Source: Raphanus sativus (lineage: Eukaryota > Streptophyta > Magnoliopsida > Brassicales > Brassicaceae). Taken from it: a stretch of 64,000 nucleotides of DNA. How positions within the stretch are numbered: the stretch's first letter is position 1; each line of letters starts with the position of its first letter. The notes below the pieces were generated by a model, which did not search any database, was not told the DNA's origin, and saw only the letters and a program-made list of their open reading frames with translations. Shown piece by piece: positions 22,751 through 36,014 of this stretch. The translations under genes and the position numbers were made by a program. The stretch is taken from contig NC_079517.1 of the NCBI RefSeq assembly GCF_000801105.2, positions 19,291,579-19,355,578 on the forward strand, read 5' to 3'.

Positions 22751-24839
22751 CCACATCTCCACCGAATACCAAAAGCTCTAATTAGCTAAAAGTTAGTAAA
22801 TATCTTTATAAAAACGTATGTAATTCTTAGGTAAGATAAGATAACATTTTCATATTAACTGAAGAAATATAAAATTTATGCTACTTTAAAGCACGCGGTT
22901 GTATGCCAAATATAGGTGACAGTCTTTTCCCAATCCTGTTTATGGTATCTCTCATATTTTTGTATCATGTATATGTAATTTCTTAGTTGTGTAATCGTTG
23001 TTCTATGAGAACATGTGTATTTTTTTGAGCAACTATGAGAACATATGTATATGTTATGAAACTTAATGGTTTGTTTTTTACTAAACAAAGGTGTTTAAAT
23101 GTATGATGTGGAGGTTTCAAAATTACTTATAATGTGAGTCCAAATCTGACAGCTAAGAGTCTGACTGGTTCAAACCGCAAGGTTTTCGAGAGATTTCTTT
23201 CAAATCAGTGATATGACTATCAAAATTGTGAGTATCGGGTTTTTCCAACAAGCTTTACAGGGAGCTATAGGAATCTTAAATATTTGTTGAGTATGAGATG
23301 TGGATGGCTGTAATTTTAAGCGTTATTTAGCGTTTCGTATGATTGGCATAACGTTTAAAAATTGTTCCGTTTGCGGAATGTTTGTGACTGGTTGGTTATA
23401 AAATATTGCAGTGATTTAATAATAAATTTTCAATTAAATATATTTTAATATTATAAAAATATATACTACAAGAAAATAGCTCTATTGCAACAGAAAAATT
23501 GCAACATCCGTTTTCGTTATTAAAACATACCATTGTGATAAAATATAATAATTATTAATATAATATGATTAGTAATAATATCATGTCTATTTATTTTTTA
23601 ATTAGTTGAAAGTTATAATTTTAATAATTTTTTGAAGATTTATATTAGAACTTTTAAAAGAATATTTTCTTCACTTTATATATGTGTATATCTTTATATA
23701 TGTATGTGTAAATTGATTTTTTAAAATCTAATAAATAGCTAGTTCACCTTTTTTATAAAAAATTATAATACTGTTTGTGAATTTAAATTAATACATAAAT
23801 GCGTATATAATTCAATTATAACATTTTAATTTTTTAATTCTTTATTTAAAATTTTAAAATATTTTTAAAAATTAATTTTATAGTTTTTTATCCATCCGTA
23901 AACGTCTGCAACTGCAAACAATAGCTGAATCCAGCTTTTGATTTTAAGAGATTCGGTTTGAAGTGATTTGTAGCAATTTATATTATTGTTTTGAAAAGCT
24001 GTTAACCGCTACCAATTGTAAAAGCTATGTTTGCGGGTGATAATGTGAAAGTTAGTTAGACCCTAAATAATCTTATATACAGATATGTACTCATTTTGAT
24101 CAAAATGTCAAAATCTATTTGTTTGATATTCGATTAAGGTTTATTTTTAAGCTAAATTTTCCCATGATGAAATGATATCATTTGTAGGATATTTACGTCT
24201 CTTAACATTTCTTTAAGTAGTCAAGAAATGTTAAGATCGAGCGGGTCCTATCCTATTGTCGGGTTTTTACTGCGTGCTCAAAACATTTAGTTCCATGACT
24301 CAACAAAATGGACATTATATATCATTAAAGTAATAAATTTTAATTTTAAAGGCTTAAATTGTTTAGCTGCAGTTCAGTAAATATATGAAGTAATAAGTTT
24401 TTCTTCCTTTTACATTGAACATTTATCTATTTTTCAAACTTTCGATATCTGAGAGACAAGATTTGAATAGAACAGTTAGTGTAACAAAGTTCTCTATGAA
24501 AAGATCTCATAGTCTTGGTTTAAGAGTCAGAAATTCTATTTTGTGATTTTGGGATACGAGTAATTTTGAAATTCCGAAAACATATCTGCAGTTTCTGTAT
24601 TCCCTTCCAATTCTGTTATAAAATTTGGCCAAGCTTAAGGTTCCTTTATCTTCGGATCCTTGCAATCTTTCCAAAAACTCTGACATGACGAAAGTTGTAG
24701 CATGCCTCTCTATTGTCCACTGCAGTGTTTCACTTTCTAGTGTAAAAGAGTCTCTTATCTTCTTAAGTTTTGCATCCCCATAAGTTGGATTTTTCCCATA
24801 CTATCCTTTTAAACCCAACTACAACTGCTGAATTGTGAT
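22751..24839. other. Intergenic, possible single CACTA-like end
   Basis: TACTACAAGAAAATAG at 23464 resembles the CACTACAAGAAAA end of CACTA transposons, but I found no partner end. The rest is AT-rich with no gene I can support. Confidence 0.3.
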
Positions 24840-26800
24840 GTGGAAGTCCATGAACCATCTATCATACATAGGTTATCTAAGCTTATGACTTGGGATTGGG
24901 CCTGACATTCACTTTCGGCATATCAAACTAGCTCGAAACGATCTATTTTTATTCCCCTAAATAGTTTATCATTTCGAGCCTTCCATATATACCAGATTAT
25001 CTATGGGTAAGGATTTTTGTCGAGTTCTGGCGCAATAATGCTATTCTTTCTTCATAATAGGTAATCTATATTGGCATAAATACTCGGTAGCGGAAAGATG
25101 TTAGGACTAGATGGGATTGTTGATAGGGACATACTTGTAAAGCTGGAGGACATTCAAATATGGCATGAGTAACATTCTCTTCTGGTTCCCAAAATCTCGG
25201 GAAATATTTGTCGCACCTCATATTCTGGCGTGTCAGATTTCTCGTTACAGTCACAAGTATTTTTTGTCAAATAAGATGACATATCTTCTGTGGTGTTTTT
25301 ACCTACCAAGCAAAGGCTTGGAGTTTGGTAATACTGGGCTCCAAGACTTCCTCCTCTTCCTCAGTCCTCATTAGATTTTGAGCTACACAGTATCCTGATT
25401 TAACTTTGTACTGACCATTCTTAGTGTAATTCTATTAGAAAGTATCACGATGATGAATTGAGCTTATGGAAAAACTTCTTATGAGAGGAATATCATCAGG
25501 GAAAACATAATTCACTAGTAACCCAACATCTCAATCCTTTGATTATCCATTAATGAGGTCACTAACTCTCATATTCGGGTACAATACAAGAGCAGGGGGT
25601 CGAGCCGACCTAGCTGGTATAGTAGGTATCTAGGGGTCTTCCCATACCTTAGCCTCATATCCAGAATGTATTTTCTGTCTGATTTTCAATAGTAGTAGTT
25701 TTCGCGCCGCTGAAATATTAGTCCATGCATAGGATGGGCTACTTGCAGAACTTGTTCGCAAAGGTGAACTCATTATGTAGTATGTTCTGCTCAGAACTCG
25801 AGCTACTAACAAATTTGGGTACTGGACTAGTCGCCAAAATTGTTTTTCTAGTAAAGCCTGGTTGAACTCATGGATCATATGGAAATCAATCCTCCTCCCC
25901 CCCCCCCCCCTCTTCTCTTAGTAAACAAATATTTCTCCATTTTGTCCAATGAATTCCTCTCTTTAGTGGATTTGAGTTCCACCAGAATTGTGCAATAGCA
26001 CTTGTGAGGTTTTCACATATCTCCAATGGAAGCAAGAAGGTAGACATAGCATATGTCGGAAGAGGTAGCAATATAGACTTGATTAAGAATTCCTTCCCTC
26101 TTTTTGATAACCATCTTCCCGTCCATCCATTCACTCTATGCAATAATTCGTCTTTGAGAAAGGCAAAGAGCTTATATTTAGAGCCACTAATATCTTCTGA
26201 AATTCCTTAGTATATCTACTTCCTTCATTTTGTATCCCAAGTGTGCCTTTAATTTGTTGTCTAATATTTATGCTGATCCTCTTATCAAAGAGTACAGAGG
26301 ATTTCTCAAAACTGATACATTGGCCTGATGCTTATTCGTATTTCCTGACTATTTTCATCACTTCTGCACATTCACGGGACTCTGCCTTTCAAAAGAAAAT
26401 GATATCATCAGAATAGAGGAGGTGAGATACCGAGGAACACGAGCGAGTAACACACATCCCTGTTATCTTCCCTTGACTCTCTGCATGATTAAGAAGGCTA
26501 ACGAGTGTTTCGTTGTATAGAATAAAGATGAAAGGAGACAAATGATCTCTTTGATGTAGACCTCTTTCCGGACTAATATTTTCCCTTGGTTGACCATTCA
26601 TAAGCACCTTGTACTTAACTGAAGTTATGTATCGCATTATCCATGTAATCCATGTTTCCGAAAATCACATTTTCCGCATAACTGCTTCGATGAACGAATA
26701 CTTCATCCTATCAAACGCTTTACTCATATCTGTCTTAATGGTAATTCTTTTATTTCATTCACTTGATTTTGTTCTCAGTGCATGGAAATAAGTTCATTAA
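24840..26800 (-). mobile_element. Decayed LINE with reverse-transcriptase and zf-RVT remnants
   Basis: Minus-strand pieces lie in ORF2 order. The RT palm has a piece equivalent to TDMSKAFDR (about 26740), then NGQPRENISPERGLHQRD and the active-site variant YSDD (26637-26389). The RT thumb/connection reads GWTGRWLSKRGKEFLIKS and PLPTYAMSTFLLP (26143-25886). Next comes a stretch with LLEKQFWRLVQYPNLLVARV (25878-25630). The zinc-binding end has NVTHAIFECPPALQV (25254-25066). The frame changes between pieces and stops are frequent. A run of 13 C at about 25897-25909 interrupts the reading frame. The N-terminal endonuclease and final RNase H are missing. Confidence 0.82.
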
Positions 26801-27343
26801 AAGAGATTTAAATGGCAATTAAAAAGCCTAACATGAAGCTAATCAGTTAGTTTAGTTTCTCATTTTTAGGTTCTTAGCACTAAATTTTATTTTGATATAC
26901 ATTTTAGATTTACATTGTAAATTTAATTATTTTTAGGAAAACACCATTCATATGATGATACATATACATAAAAGTTTCTATGAAGTTATGGTAGAATATG
27001 TTTTAAGAACTGATTGTTAGCCACTCATACTTTTTATTTATTTATTTCAATTCTTTTATTTGTTAGATACTCTATCACACCTATACGTTGGAGATGAATT
27101 AAGATAGTTAAAATGCTCTCTGAAATCTAATCGATCAGAATTAGTGATGTCATACCGACGAGAGTCCATGGCCATAAAATAAGGATTAGAGTAAAGTAAA
27201 TAAAATAAACAAGATACAATTTTTTTTTAAAATTTACTAAAAATAGAAAATAAAAATACAAATTCTCTAACCCATATAACATACTTAACCATTCTAAAAC
27301 ATCACCATTTTTATTACAATTTTTAAGGATAACCCAACCCTAA
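26801..27343. other. AT-rich intergenic
   Basis: Nothing recognisable as a gene, RNA or repeat end. Confidence 0.4.
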
Positions 27344-28080
27344 ATTAAAATTCACCTTAGATCTATATTTAATTTATAAAGATCACTTAACACTGAGCTA
27401 GACTCTTCCTGTAACTAGACTTCAATTTTTCAAATCTTTAGAAGTACGTCAACAACTACATCAACTCCTAACGCAGAGCAGTGACACCAAAAATTTGATC
27501 AGACAACCAACAAACAAGAAGAATCTCTCGATTTTCTTTTCCTACATAGACAATTTTCTTAATAGAAGCACATACTTGTTGTATATCAAACTTCAACTTG
27601 CTCACCAAGTTTTTCCAATGAATTTAAAGCAGTTTTCTTTTTTTTTTTGTTTAATGGAGAGCTTTTCAAGTAAACTCCATTTTGCTTAATGGAAAATTTC
27701 TATTGTCTTCTCCCTAGATCAAATTCACCCAAGATATATACTTAATTTATCAAGATCACTTATTATTGAGCTAAACTCCTCCTGTATCTAGACTTCAATT
27801 TTTCAACTCTTTAGAAGTACGTCAACAACTACATCAACACCTAACGCAGAGCAATGCCACCAAGAATTTGATCAGAGAACCAACAAACAAAAAGAATCTC
27901 TCGATTTTCTTTTCCTACATAGACAATTTTCTTAATAGAAGCACATACTTGTTGTATATCAAACTTCAACTTGCTGATCAAGTTTTTCCAATGCATTTAA
28001 AGAAGCTTTCGAAGATTCTCCTTTGAACACAAGACCATATCAATCACTTTTCCAAATGTTGAGAAGATGATATATCCGCT
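27344..28080. repeat. Tandem duplication, about 373 bp, at the edge of the copia remnant
   Basis: The block from TTCACC at 27351 returns at 27724, with long matching runs such as GAAGTACGTCAACAACTACA and CTTTTCCTACATAGACAATT. It probably belongs to the 3' region of the minus-strand copia element beside it. Confidence 0.8.
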
Positions 28081-29445
28081 TCATCCCATTATTCAGCATC
28101 TTTGAACCCTTCTACATTTCTGCAAGTTGAAAACTAGCTTGTTGTGTTTCTTCTTCTTTTTTTTCTTTAAGGAATACTTAAGTTTTTCACCAACTTGAGC
28201 TTCTAACACTTTCTTTGTGTGATACAAAAAAAGCTTGACTTTCTTCAGACAACACTGAATTGACTTCAACCATCTTTAGCCTATTTTCATTCATAGTTCT
28301 CAGTAAGCTCAACGTTGTTCGTACTTCCATCATCATCTCAACCATCACTTTCAGATGTAGATTCTGATGTTTATGGAGATCATGATGCATATTTTTTTGG
28401 AGAGCTCGACTCCAAGGTTGTGAACGCCATAAAATTCTTTAGCTGCTCACCATAATCTGAATCATTTTTAGATTCACTCTTGAAGTCTCTGTTCTTCTTT
28501 TATTTAAATAAATTTGCACATACAGACCGAACATGTCCAAATCAATTACATTTTAAGTCACCTCTTCTTCCATTTTACTTCATGTCTCGCTTTAGCTTTA
28601 GATACTTAGCAAATTTATTGACAGCATACAACATAAACTTCAAAAGATGAACCCTTTACATCAATTATAGTGGATCTTCTTTTTTCTGATCCTTATCTCC
28701 AAATGACTTGCTTAGCTTAAAATCTTGAAGAATCACAACAAATTCATCAAAAACCATCTCATCCAAATTATGAGCTTCTTCGACAGAAGAAAATATTTCA
28801 TTCAAACTTTATGAAAACGATCTCTTTAGCTTCTTTAGCAGCTTGTTGTATTTGTACTGCTTGCAAGCGCAAAAATTTCATTTGATGTCACATAACTTAG
28901 AACTAAACTAAGCCGCGATTTCCTCTTCATCCATCCATAGATTCTCGAATTTGAATGCTAACATATTTAGCTTAGTTTGCTTGGTCCTTGTAGCATATTC
29001 AAACATATTTTTCAATTTCTTTTATGTCTACCAAGCTGATTCATATTGAGAAATCAGCTTGAAATATATTACATCAATAACATTATAAATCACAGTCTTT
29101 GCTTTATAGTTGCAACTTAAAGCCATCTTCTCTGCAGCAATCCATTGATCTCTTGGTTTAAGAACTTCAATATCTTTATCATCATTCATACCAGTTGACT
29201 CCAACCAGCTTTAGTAGAGCACCAAAAATCCTTATCAAGAACACCTATAAATGTTTGCATCCAAACCTTCTAATATCCATAATTGGATGAATCAAGACTT
29301 GGTGGTCTGGTCATAGATGTTCCTTCTTGATATTAATCTGTGAAATTAGATTCAAAACTGTGTCCTTCCTCTTGAACCATCATCTGTCCTCATCTTTTAG
29401 GGTCTCACCAATAACTTAAATGGTCCTCTTTAATACCAATTGAAA
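28081..29445 (-). mobile_element. Second copia-type gag remnant (gag-only, minus strand)
   Basis: On the minus strand, TTGGTATTAAAGAGGACC near 29440 looks like a decayed Met-tRNA primer site. Gag scraps follow in order: PSLDSSNYGYWK, a block with RDQWIAAEKMAL, then LNMLAFKFENLWMDEEE. Near 28560-28500 there is a ruined zinc knuckle (FGHVRSVCANLF), followed by NDSDYGEQLKNFMAFTTLESS. That last motif parallels DDSEELKNLVAFTTFES in the element at 506-4530, so the two are related gag lineages. Many stops; LTRs not identified; no pol. Confidence 0.65.
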
Positions 29446-29589
29446 GTGCAGATGAGGTCATAGTATAGTGCAGAAAAAAGACACAAGATTCTATTTTCGA
29501 ATTCACTAGAAAAAAAAATACATACACCAATTTGCTAACTCATATCACATGCACAACCTTCTTGAAATACTGCCTTTTTGTTATAATAA
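29446..29589. other. Junction between copia remnant and gypsy element
   Basis: A short stretch joining the two minus-strand elements. The gypsy gag ends abruptly near 29590, so the remainder of that element was lost by deletion here. Confidence 0.4.
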
Positions 29590-30294
29590 TTATTTAGGAT
29601 CTGCGATCGGTGGATCTGCGATTTCACGGCCCTTACTTCCGCGGTGGTCTTGGTGATGTAATCGCGGAGATCATGGATATCGGGATTCTCTTCAGCGGTT
29701 TTCCGAGCTTGTTGGCGTTCGCGGCGAGTAATCTCGGTTTGCCTTTCGGCAAGTTCCTCATGTTCGACCCAATAGAGGTTTTCCTCTTCTTCCGTCCCGA
29801 GCCGAACGGCTGCGGGTTCTTCTTGGATGGACGTCAGCGTCTTCCTCGGAGTCATTGCTGGGCTCCAAGTTGATGTTCTCGACTTCATCCACCTCGGTGT
29901 CCTTTTCGGACGGCGGAGAGTTTTCTGAGTTGCCTTTCTCGACAGGGGATTTTTCACTAGGATTTTGTCCGGAAAGACGTTCCTGCGAAGTTCCAGGCCT
30001 ATCGTGTGCGGTCGCGAACTCGAGTCTCCTTCCGCGGAGTTTCGTGGCGCCGCGAGGGAAGACTGCGCGGGACCTTGCCGTTAGGGTTTGAACCTGTTTG
30101 GTTAGGGTTCCCACGAGTTTATCCTGCTCTTCCGACCTCTTTTCGTAGGCGAAAAGCAGCTTTTTGAACTCGTCGAGCGACGCGGCGTTAGCAGGTGCGT
30201 TAGCCGTGGTTACATCCGCTGCTGGAGTGTTAAGAGCGTCCTTGCTTGCTCTGTTGAGAGGAGTCTGCAAGTTCGCTTGGTCGTCGACAGTCAT
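29590..30294 (-). pseudogene. Partial Ty3/gypsy gag, frameshifted and truncated
   Basis: From the ATG at 30294 ([17 protein letters not shown]) the product has a coiled region ([20 protein letters not shown]) and a Ser/Pro/Glu-rich acidic linker. A frameshift near 29850 moves the reading to a frame with [19 protein letters not shown] and then [21 protein letters not shown], the usual start of the plant gypsy gag core. The core itself is gone. Acts, in intact relatives, as the capsid precursor. Confidence 0.75.
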
Positions 30295-30365
30295 GTCTGG
30301 TTGAGCGTGTGCTGGTCGTGAGTAAGATTGATCTGTACCCGCCCCCCCTCCTTCTAGCGCCAAAC

Positions 30366-31734
30366 TGTGGGAACCAAAATTCGCACCGTCAATTTTAGGA
30401 AAGTAGGAAAACCCTAATTTCCCAGAGGTCCCGGATTTCTGAGAAACCACACGTCAAGCAATCAGAACACGACAATAACGAGAAAATAAAATAAAAATCG
30501 TAAAAGAGAGCAAGAAGGATTTTATTCCGAATCTGCGTATGAGCGTAACAACAACAAGCTAACGTGCTTCGGCTACGAGAGATGTCGGCGAGATCCCTAG
30601 TTCTAATATCCGAAGGTGGCTAAACCTAATTGAGTCGCAGCTCAAAAAAACGGAAAGTTGCCTAAAATGCTCTAAGTGCTAAGTTTGCTCTGAAAAATCT
30701 CTCTCTATGCCTCTCGCCTTGAACTCCTTATATACTCTCTCCAAGGTGGTTTACGCTTCCCTCTTTTGCCCTTAAGCCGTCATAGTCAAAAATGAGAATA
30801 TTCCATTTTTTCCGATCTTCATGATTATCTGCGAAAAGTTTCCATTTATCCGTGGAAACTGATGCTTATCCTCCAAGCATAAACCGTCATAAGGTTTATG
30901 GGTTTTAAGAAATCGTAAGTGGGCTTCGAATCAAGTTTGGGACCCTTTGGGTTGTCTTTTTGATTTGAGACGTTTTTATGATTTCTCCGATAAAGTTAAG
31001 TTTCCGCGGTTTTATCGTAAACCGAACAGACGATCCCATTTGATCGAGAGATCAAGAAATGATTAGTCGTGGGTTGCGGAGAATGGCTATACGAATAGTC
31101 GAGAATGCATAGTTTTACGTGGTATCGTCGTTTCGGAAGATTTTGGACGTTTTGGAAAATGATCGATATATGAATGCTCGATCGTTATAGCGACCGAACT
31201 TTGTCTGCAGCTCGGTCGCTATAGCGACCGAACCTGGTTTTGTGATTCGATCGCTATAGCAACCGAGCTCTTGTCCGTGACCCGATCGCCTTCGCGATTG
31301 GGTTTGTGCCGTAGACCGAACTCCGTTGTCCAAGTATCCGAAGTCGTTGCAAGACTACGATACTCTTAGGATGCTTGTTTGCGGATGTTCGGATCTTTGA
31401 TAACATCTTATCGTTGATTTAAGAAATCGTTACTTTCTTAAATCGTTGATTAAGAAATCGTTGATTTCCTAAGTCGTTGATTAAGAAATCGTTAATTTCT
31501 TAAGTCGTTGATTAATAAATCGTAGCTTTAGAAATCGTTGATTTCTCAAATCGTTGATTAAGAAATCGTTGTTTTTAGAGAATCGTTGTCTTAAAAACAA
31601 GATTTTTCCGCTAGTTTTTCGCATAAGTTTTTCGTATACATTTTCTTTTCTTGAAAACGTAGAAATTCTTAAGTAAATAATTTTTAACGGAAATTTGGAT
31701 GCCAACTTTGTCTTGTCCGATTTCGACTCCTACA
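30366..31734 (-). repeat. Ty3/gypsy 5' LTR with internal repeat arrays
   Basis: 1,369 bases; on the minus strand it begins TGTAGGAGTC and ends TTCCCACA. It contains a TATATA promoter motif near 30730. Two repeat arrays lie in its upstream half: palindromic CGGTCGCTATAGCGACCG units at 31160-31300 and AAATCGTTGATT units at 31410-31600. Confidence 0.82.
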
Positions 31735-32496
31735 ATGTTGATTTAAAAACACTGATCAGAATATATCATGATTTTAGATTAGAATACACCATTTGGCAAA
31801 CATGATGAGACCAAGAATATTGTTGGTGGTTATCGCATTTGACTTTAGTCCATTGGCACTCTGAAAAGAGGCAATGGTGATGACTACAAGAATTCAGATC
31901 CAGTTATATTATACGAGTTTAAAATGTGTGTATATGCGAAACGATGTGACATCACAAAGCCTCTCTTATAAAATGACAATAAACTGTGATGAAAAGAATC
32001 GCAAAGTCTCTCTTATAAAATGACAATAAAGTGTGATGAAAAGAAACACCTGAGAATGTGAAGTTGTTAATTAATTATAGAGTTATTTACTGTTTTTAAT
32101 TATTCCAAGATAATTGCCACTAATCAATCTATCACTATTACATAAAATACTTTTAATTAATAAAAACACTAAAATTCACCAAAGGTAGCTAACAACACTA
32201 TAATACTAACTATTTTTCCAAACAGCACAATAAATGATTTTATGTCAAAAAGCATTAAATTTCATTTTTTAAATTTCAATCTTAATATAAATTATTTGAT
32301 AAATAAATAATTGGTTACGAACACTCAAATAATTAGACGGATAAAAAATTTGAAAATTAAAATAATAATATAAATATAATTTTTATATTTTTATAAATAT
32401 AATTTTTTTTAATCATATTATATTATCATATGCACCAAAATGTTTAATTGTTTTCGAATTACATTACCGTCTTTGTATATAGCACCAAATGAAGAT
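31735..32496. other. AT-rich intergenic
   Basis: A short direct repeat (TCTCTTATAAAATGACAATAAA, about 55-base spacing near 31960-32030) is the only structure I see. No gene. Confidence 0.4.
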
Positions 32497-32732
32497 TGTG
32501 GTGTAAGGAATAAATCGAAAAAAAAGAATTAGAATAATGTAAACTTTAGCTTTACTGTTGTGACTCCTAAGTGATTGTGAATTCCTTAACTCAGATCCTC
32601 TCCTTATATACTCAATAAATCTTTACATTATTCCGTTAAGTCGGCGTTAAACACTAGCCGACTTGTTTACATTGGGCCGAAGTTTGTTTATTTGATGGAC
32701 CTGTTGATTATAGATGTAATCTATCTCTAACA
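32497..32732 (-). repeat. Possible short copia solo LTR
   Basis: On the minus strand it begins TGTTAGAGATAG, has a TATATAAGGAGAGGA promoter-like box, and ends CCTTACACCACA. The start is typical of plant copia LTRs. I found no matching target-site duplication, so it may be a truncated copy. Confidence 0.45.
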
Positions 32733-33747
32733 CGTACCTTGGAGTACCTAAACATCTGAGACAGCGCATTAACGCTAAAGAAATGGCTGGACTATGAATT
32801 CCTGTGTGTTTTACAAAACGTACCATTTTAAGTGTATTTGTTTATAAAGCATACAATTTAACATGTTTGTGTATAATAAATACATCTATTTTATAAAAGA
32901 CACATTTTCATGGCTTATGAATTCCTGTGTTTTTTTATTTATTTTATTTAGATAACAATTTACCTTTTCGTTCTTATTAATTCTAACGCTTTAAACGCTT
33001 TAGTACAACAGTCACTTTCAAATGGTTTTATATTTTGAGAAATTCAACACTCTTATTGGAAGACTTTTTTTACTTAGGTATGTAACGATAAGACTACATA
33101 TATTGTGTTATTATTTATAGATGTGTTAGTGATAATTAAAATACCTAAGCAGATTTAATGTATCAAGAAAAAGGGAAACAACATATTATGATAGCAACGA
33201 TTTCTTAAAAATATCTATAATATTATATTATTATCTCAGAAATCAGTGTTTTACGTGTAACTCTCACGTTAATTATCACAATAGTTGATTATGGAAGTAT
33301 CTTTAATAAATTGAAAATATAATATTAATTATCATTATTAAATTTATTTACTTTTTGATTTGGTAGTTTCTATTAATTAGACTTTAACTAATTTACTTTT
33401 TTATTATTCCAATAACACATATAGAAAAATGAAAATTTTTAAGTTTTAAAACGAAAATTTATAATGTAGTTTCATTAAAAGGAAACTTAATAAAAAAATA
33501 TCATGATATTAATAAAAATAATAAAATAAAAACATATTATTTTATTTATATTTTATTAATTTATATACATATAAATTATGGATAAAAATATATTAAAATA
33601 AAATATTAAATAATTTTAACAATTTATATCTTTTGTAAAATATATATGCAAGAGAGACAAAATATTATCTTTATATTCATTTCTGTAATTTTAAATATAA
33701 GTACTTTAGTTTATTTTATCTGTTTGATTCTCAAAATAAAAAATGGG
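32733..33747. other. AT-rich intergenic
   Basis: No gene or clear repeat. A short open frame at 33646-33870 is hydrophobic by base composition only. Confidence 0.4.
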
Positions 33748-33749
33748 TA

Positions 33750-33987
33750 CTCCATCCGTTTCATAATTTTGATATTTTTCTTTGTTGCAAAAAGATTAAA
33801 AACTTCCTTTTCTTTAAAAAATACTTCTATAGATATAATTTTAAATTTTAACCAAATAAAAAAACTTTAAATCTAATTGATTGAACAGTTTTCAATAAAA
33901 TTAAAGTTAATCTTAAGACATCAAAAATCTTATATTTTGAAACAATATCAATCTTCTAAAACATCATGTAACTTAAAATGGAGGGAG
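33750..33987. mobile_element. Stowaway-like MITE (Tc1/mariner type)
   Basis: 238 bases between two TA dinucleotides (33748-33749 and 33988-33989). The inverted ends CTCCATCCGTTTCATAATTT and, inverted, CTCCCTCCATTTTAAGTT carry the CTCCNTCCGTTTC signature of Stowaway elements. Non-coding. Confidence 0.8.
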
Positions 33988-33989
33988 TA

Positions 33990-34647
33990 AGGTATACAAA
34001 ATCTCGGTAAAATATATTTTTCTATTTAAGAGAACAACCTAAATGTAAAATAAAAACTATCAAAATATTAATATATTTAGAGAGACAGAATAGCATGGTT
34101 GAATTTAAAGAAGGATTAACAATCTAATATACAAAATCACATGTGTAATCCAAAACTGTAATATTATTAATATGAATTATACATATAATTATTTAAATTG
34201 AAAGTAAACAAAATTAATCAGCCATTATAATATATACTTAAAATATTTATATCCGTGCATGAACACGAACAAAATCACCTAATATGGTGTTAGATAGTGT
34301 GTAATGTTTATTGTGATTTAGGTAACAAAAATCTTAAAATATTGTTAATAGGTTTGGGAATGTAGCATATATTGTGAACGGTTTATGAAATTGTTTTTTT
34401 TTAAATACAATATATTCATTATTTTATTAAGATAGTAAAAAGATATTGTGTGATTTGTTATAATATTCATATTTTTAACTGTCAAGAATATTCATATATT
34501 ATTTTAGTTATAAATAATATACCTATATTTTTAATGTAATAAATGGTGACAATTTATATATATGTATATATATATTGAAATTTTTATTTGATAAAAAATT
34601 CACCGGTATTGAAAAAAGAATTTCTGGTATTGAAATATTTTAAATTT
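33990..34647. other. AT-rich intergenic, possible Helitron 3' end
   Basis: CCGTGCATGAACACGAACAAAATCACCTAA at 34253-34282 resembles the CGTGCATGAGCACG hairpin plus CTRR end of a Helitron family, also seen at 63850. No 5' end was found for it. Confidence 0.35.
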
Positions 34648-35258
34648 GCGAAGTCCTCTTCTAGTTTGTTTAGAGTATTTAGTGGAATTTTCTAGTTAAA
34701 ACAATAAAAATAAAAATCTCATAATTTTAAATTAGATTTAAGAATTGTTTAACTAACATTATAGTAAATTCTCAGTTATCATTATGTTTTTTACACAGTA
34801 TACTTGGGCTCTAACTAGTGATGATTAAAACAGGAATATGAATGAGTAGAAAAAAAATTGAAATGAAACAAATAAAAGGAACAAAAATGAATATTTATTA
34901 CTTTTGTTCCACATCAATTTTGATAAGGAATGTTTTTGTTATAATAGTTTTATGAAACTTAAGGAAAGACAATGAATCAAACACAATAAAAACTAGATCA
35001 TGACCCGCCCGAACGGACGGGTTTTTATTCTTTTGCAAATTTGGATTGTGTTTTTTTTATCGTAACGTAAATTTTTGCTATAAAACTTGTGTTTTGATTT
35101 TTTTTTGTACATCATGAAGTTAAATTATTGAAAATAGTTATTACATAATGTCTTAGTGAGTTTTATTTTATTCTGACGTCTAATATATTTTCTGTAATAG
35201 TTCAAAACGATCTGTTATTTATATTGATAAATTGTCGGACGATATTGTCCAGAAGCGG

Positions 35259-35582
35259 CTACAATTTGAAAAGTGTCAATAGTTTTCCACTTTCCAACTG
35301 GGAAGTCGCGCTGAAGACGGAAAATTTGACTCCTTTTGCAAGATTCTGCAATCTTTACACCGTACATAACAACAACAACTAAATTAGATAATACTATAAG
35401 ATGATTACTAAAATATAAAGATAAAAAATACTCACACTTTCATCGGCTAAAACCCATTCAAATGTGTCGCCCCCAAAACTGTTGTTTTATTTCCAAGAAT
35501 GAAGGACTTTAAAGCAAAATAGCCAATTGTTTCTCAATGGTTTGACACCGTTAAATAATCAAAAAGTGCTTGGTTTCGTCAT
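35259..35582 (-). pseudogene. Captured RPA1-like OB-fold fragment (copy 1)
   Basis: The minus strand from ATG at 35582 reads MTKPSTF, then PLRNNWLFCFKVLHSWK and GGDTFEWVLADES. After a short intron-like gap it continues GVKIAESCKRSQIFRLQR and FPVGKWKTIDTFKL, then stop. This is the N-terminal OB-fold pattern of the plant RPA1-like DUF223 proteins, which bind single-stranded DNA and are often carried by Brassicaceae Helitrons. It is broken by frameshifts, and the expected AG acceptor is changed (TGTACG), so it is not functional. Confidence 0.65.
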
Positions 35583-35978
35583 TCTTATTCTTTTTCTGGA
35601 GCTGATCGCGGATGTGTAAAGATGATTATGAAGACCAGTATTTATAGTCTAATTTCAGTGGAAAGAAAAAAATATACTACCCAAATATTCTCCAAACCAA
35701 TTTAGTAATCTATAATAAATAACAAATCACATTATAGTGTCACCGAGATATTAAGCAAAATTGAAACGACTTGGAGAAAAAGATTTTCCATAAAAGATTT
35801 TATTGCAATGAATGTTTTACCCAAATATTACCTAATTTATAATAAATACTAAATCACGCAAACGGATGACCGATATATTAGGCAAAATCTTATTAAACGC
35901 AAACTTGGAGAAAGAGTTTTAATAAAATAATTTACTGCTAAGTACAAATAGAGGTTTCTGTTATGTAAATTATGGGAA

Positions 35979-35980
<2 letters not shown>

Positions 35981-36012
<32 letters not shown>
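35981..36012. repeat. (TA)n microsatellite, unit 1
   Basis: 32 bases here, against 40 bases at the equivalent place in unit 2 (40036-40075). Confidence 0.95.

Positions 36013-36014
<2 letters not shown>

Larger units (their letters stand above)
29590..31734 (-). mobile_element. Truncated Ty3/gypsy retrotransposon: 5' LTR, primer site and partial gag
   Basis: On the minus strand the element reads LTR (31734-30366), primer-binding region TTTGGCGCTAGAAGGAGG (30363-30346), leader, then a gag whose later part breaks off near 29590. GC content here is clearly higher than in the neighbourhood. No pol or 3' LTR is seen in this window. Confidence 0.85.

Noticed and set aside
23464..23530. CACTA-like end TACTACAAGAAAA
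   Set aside because: First base is T rather than C, and no second inverted end or 3-bp target duplication was found.
34253..34664. Two possible plus-strand Helitron 3' ends (CACCTAA at 34282 and CTTCTAG at 34664)
   Set aside because: Stems are decayed or absent and no matching 5' ends were found, so no element was called.
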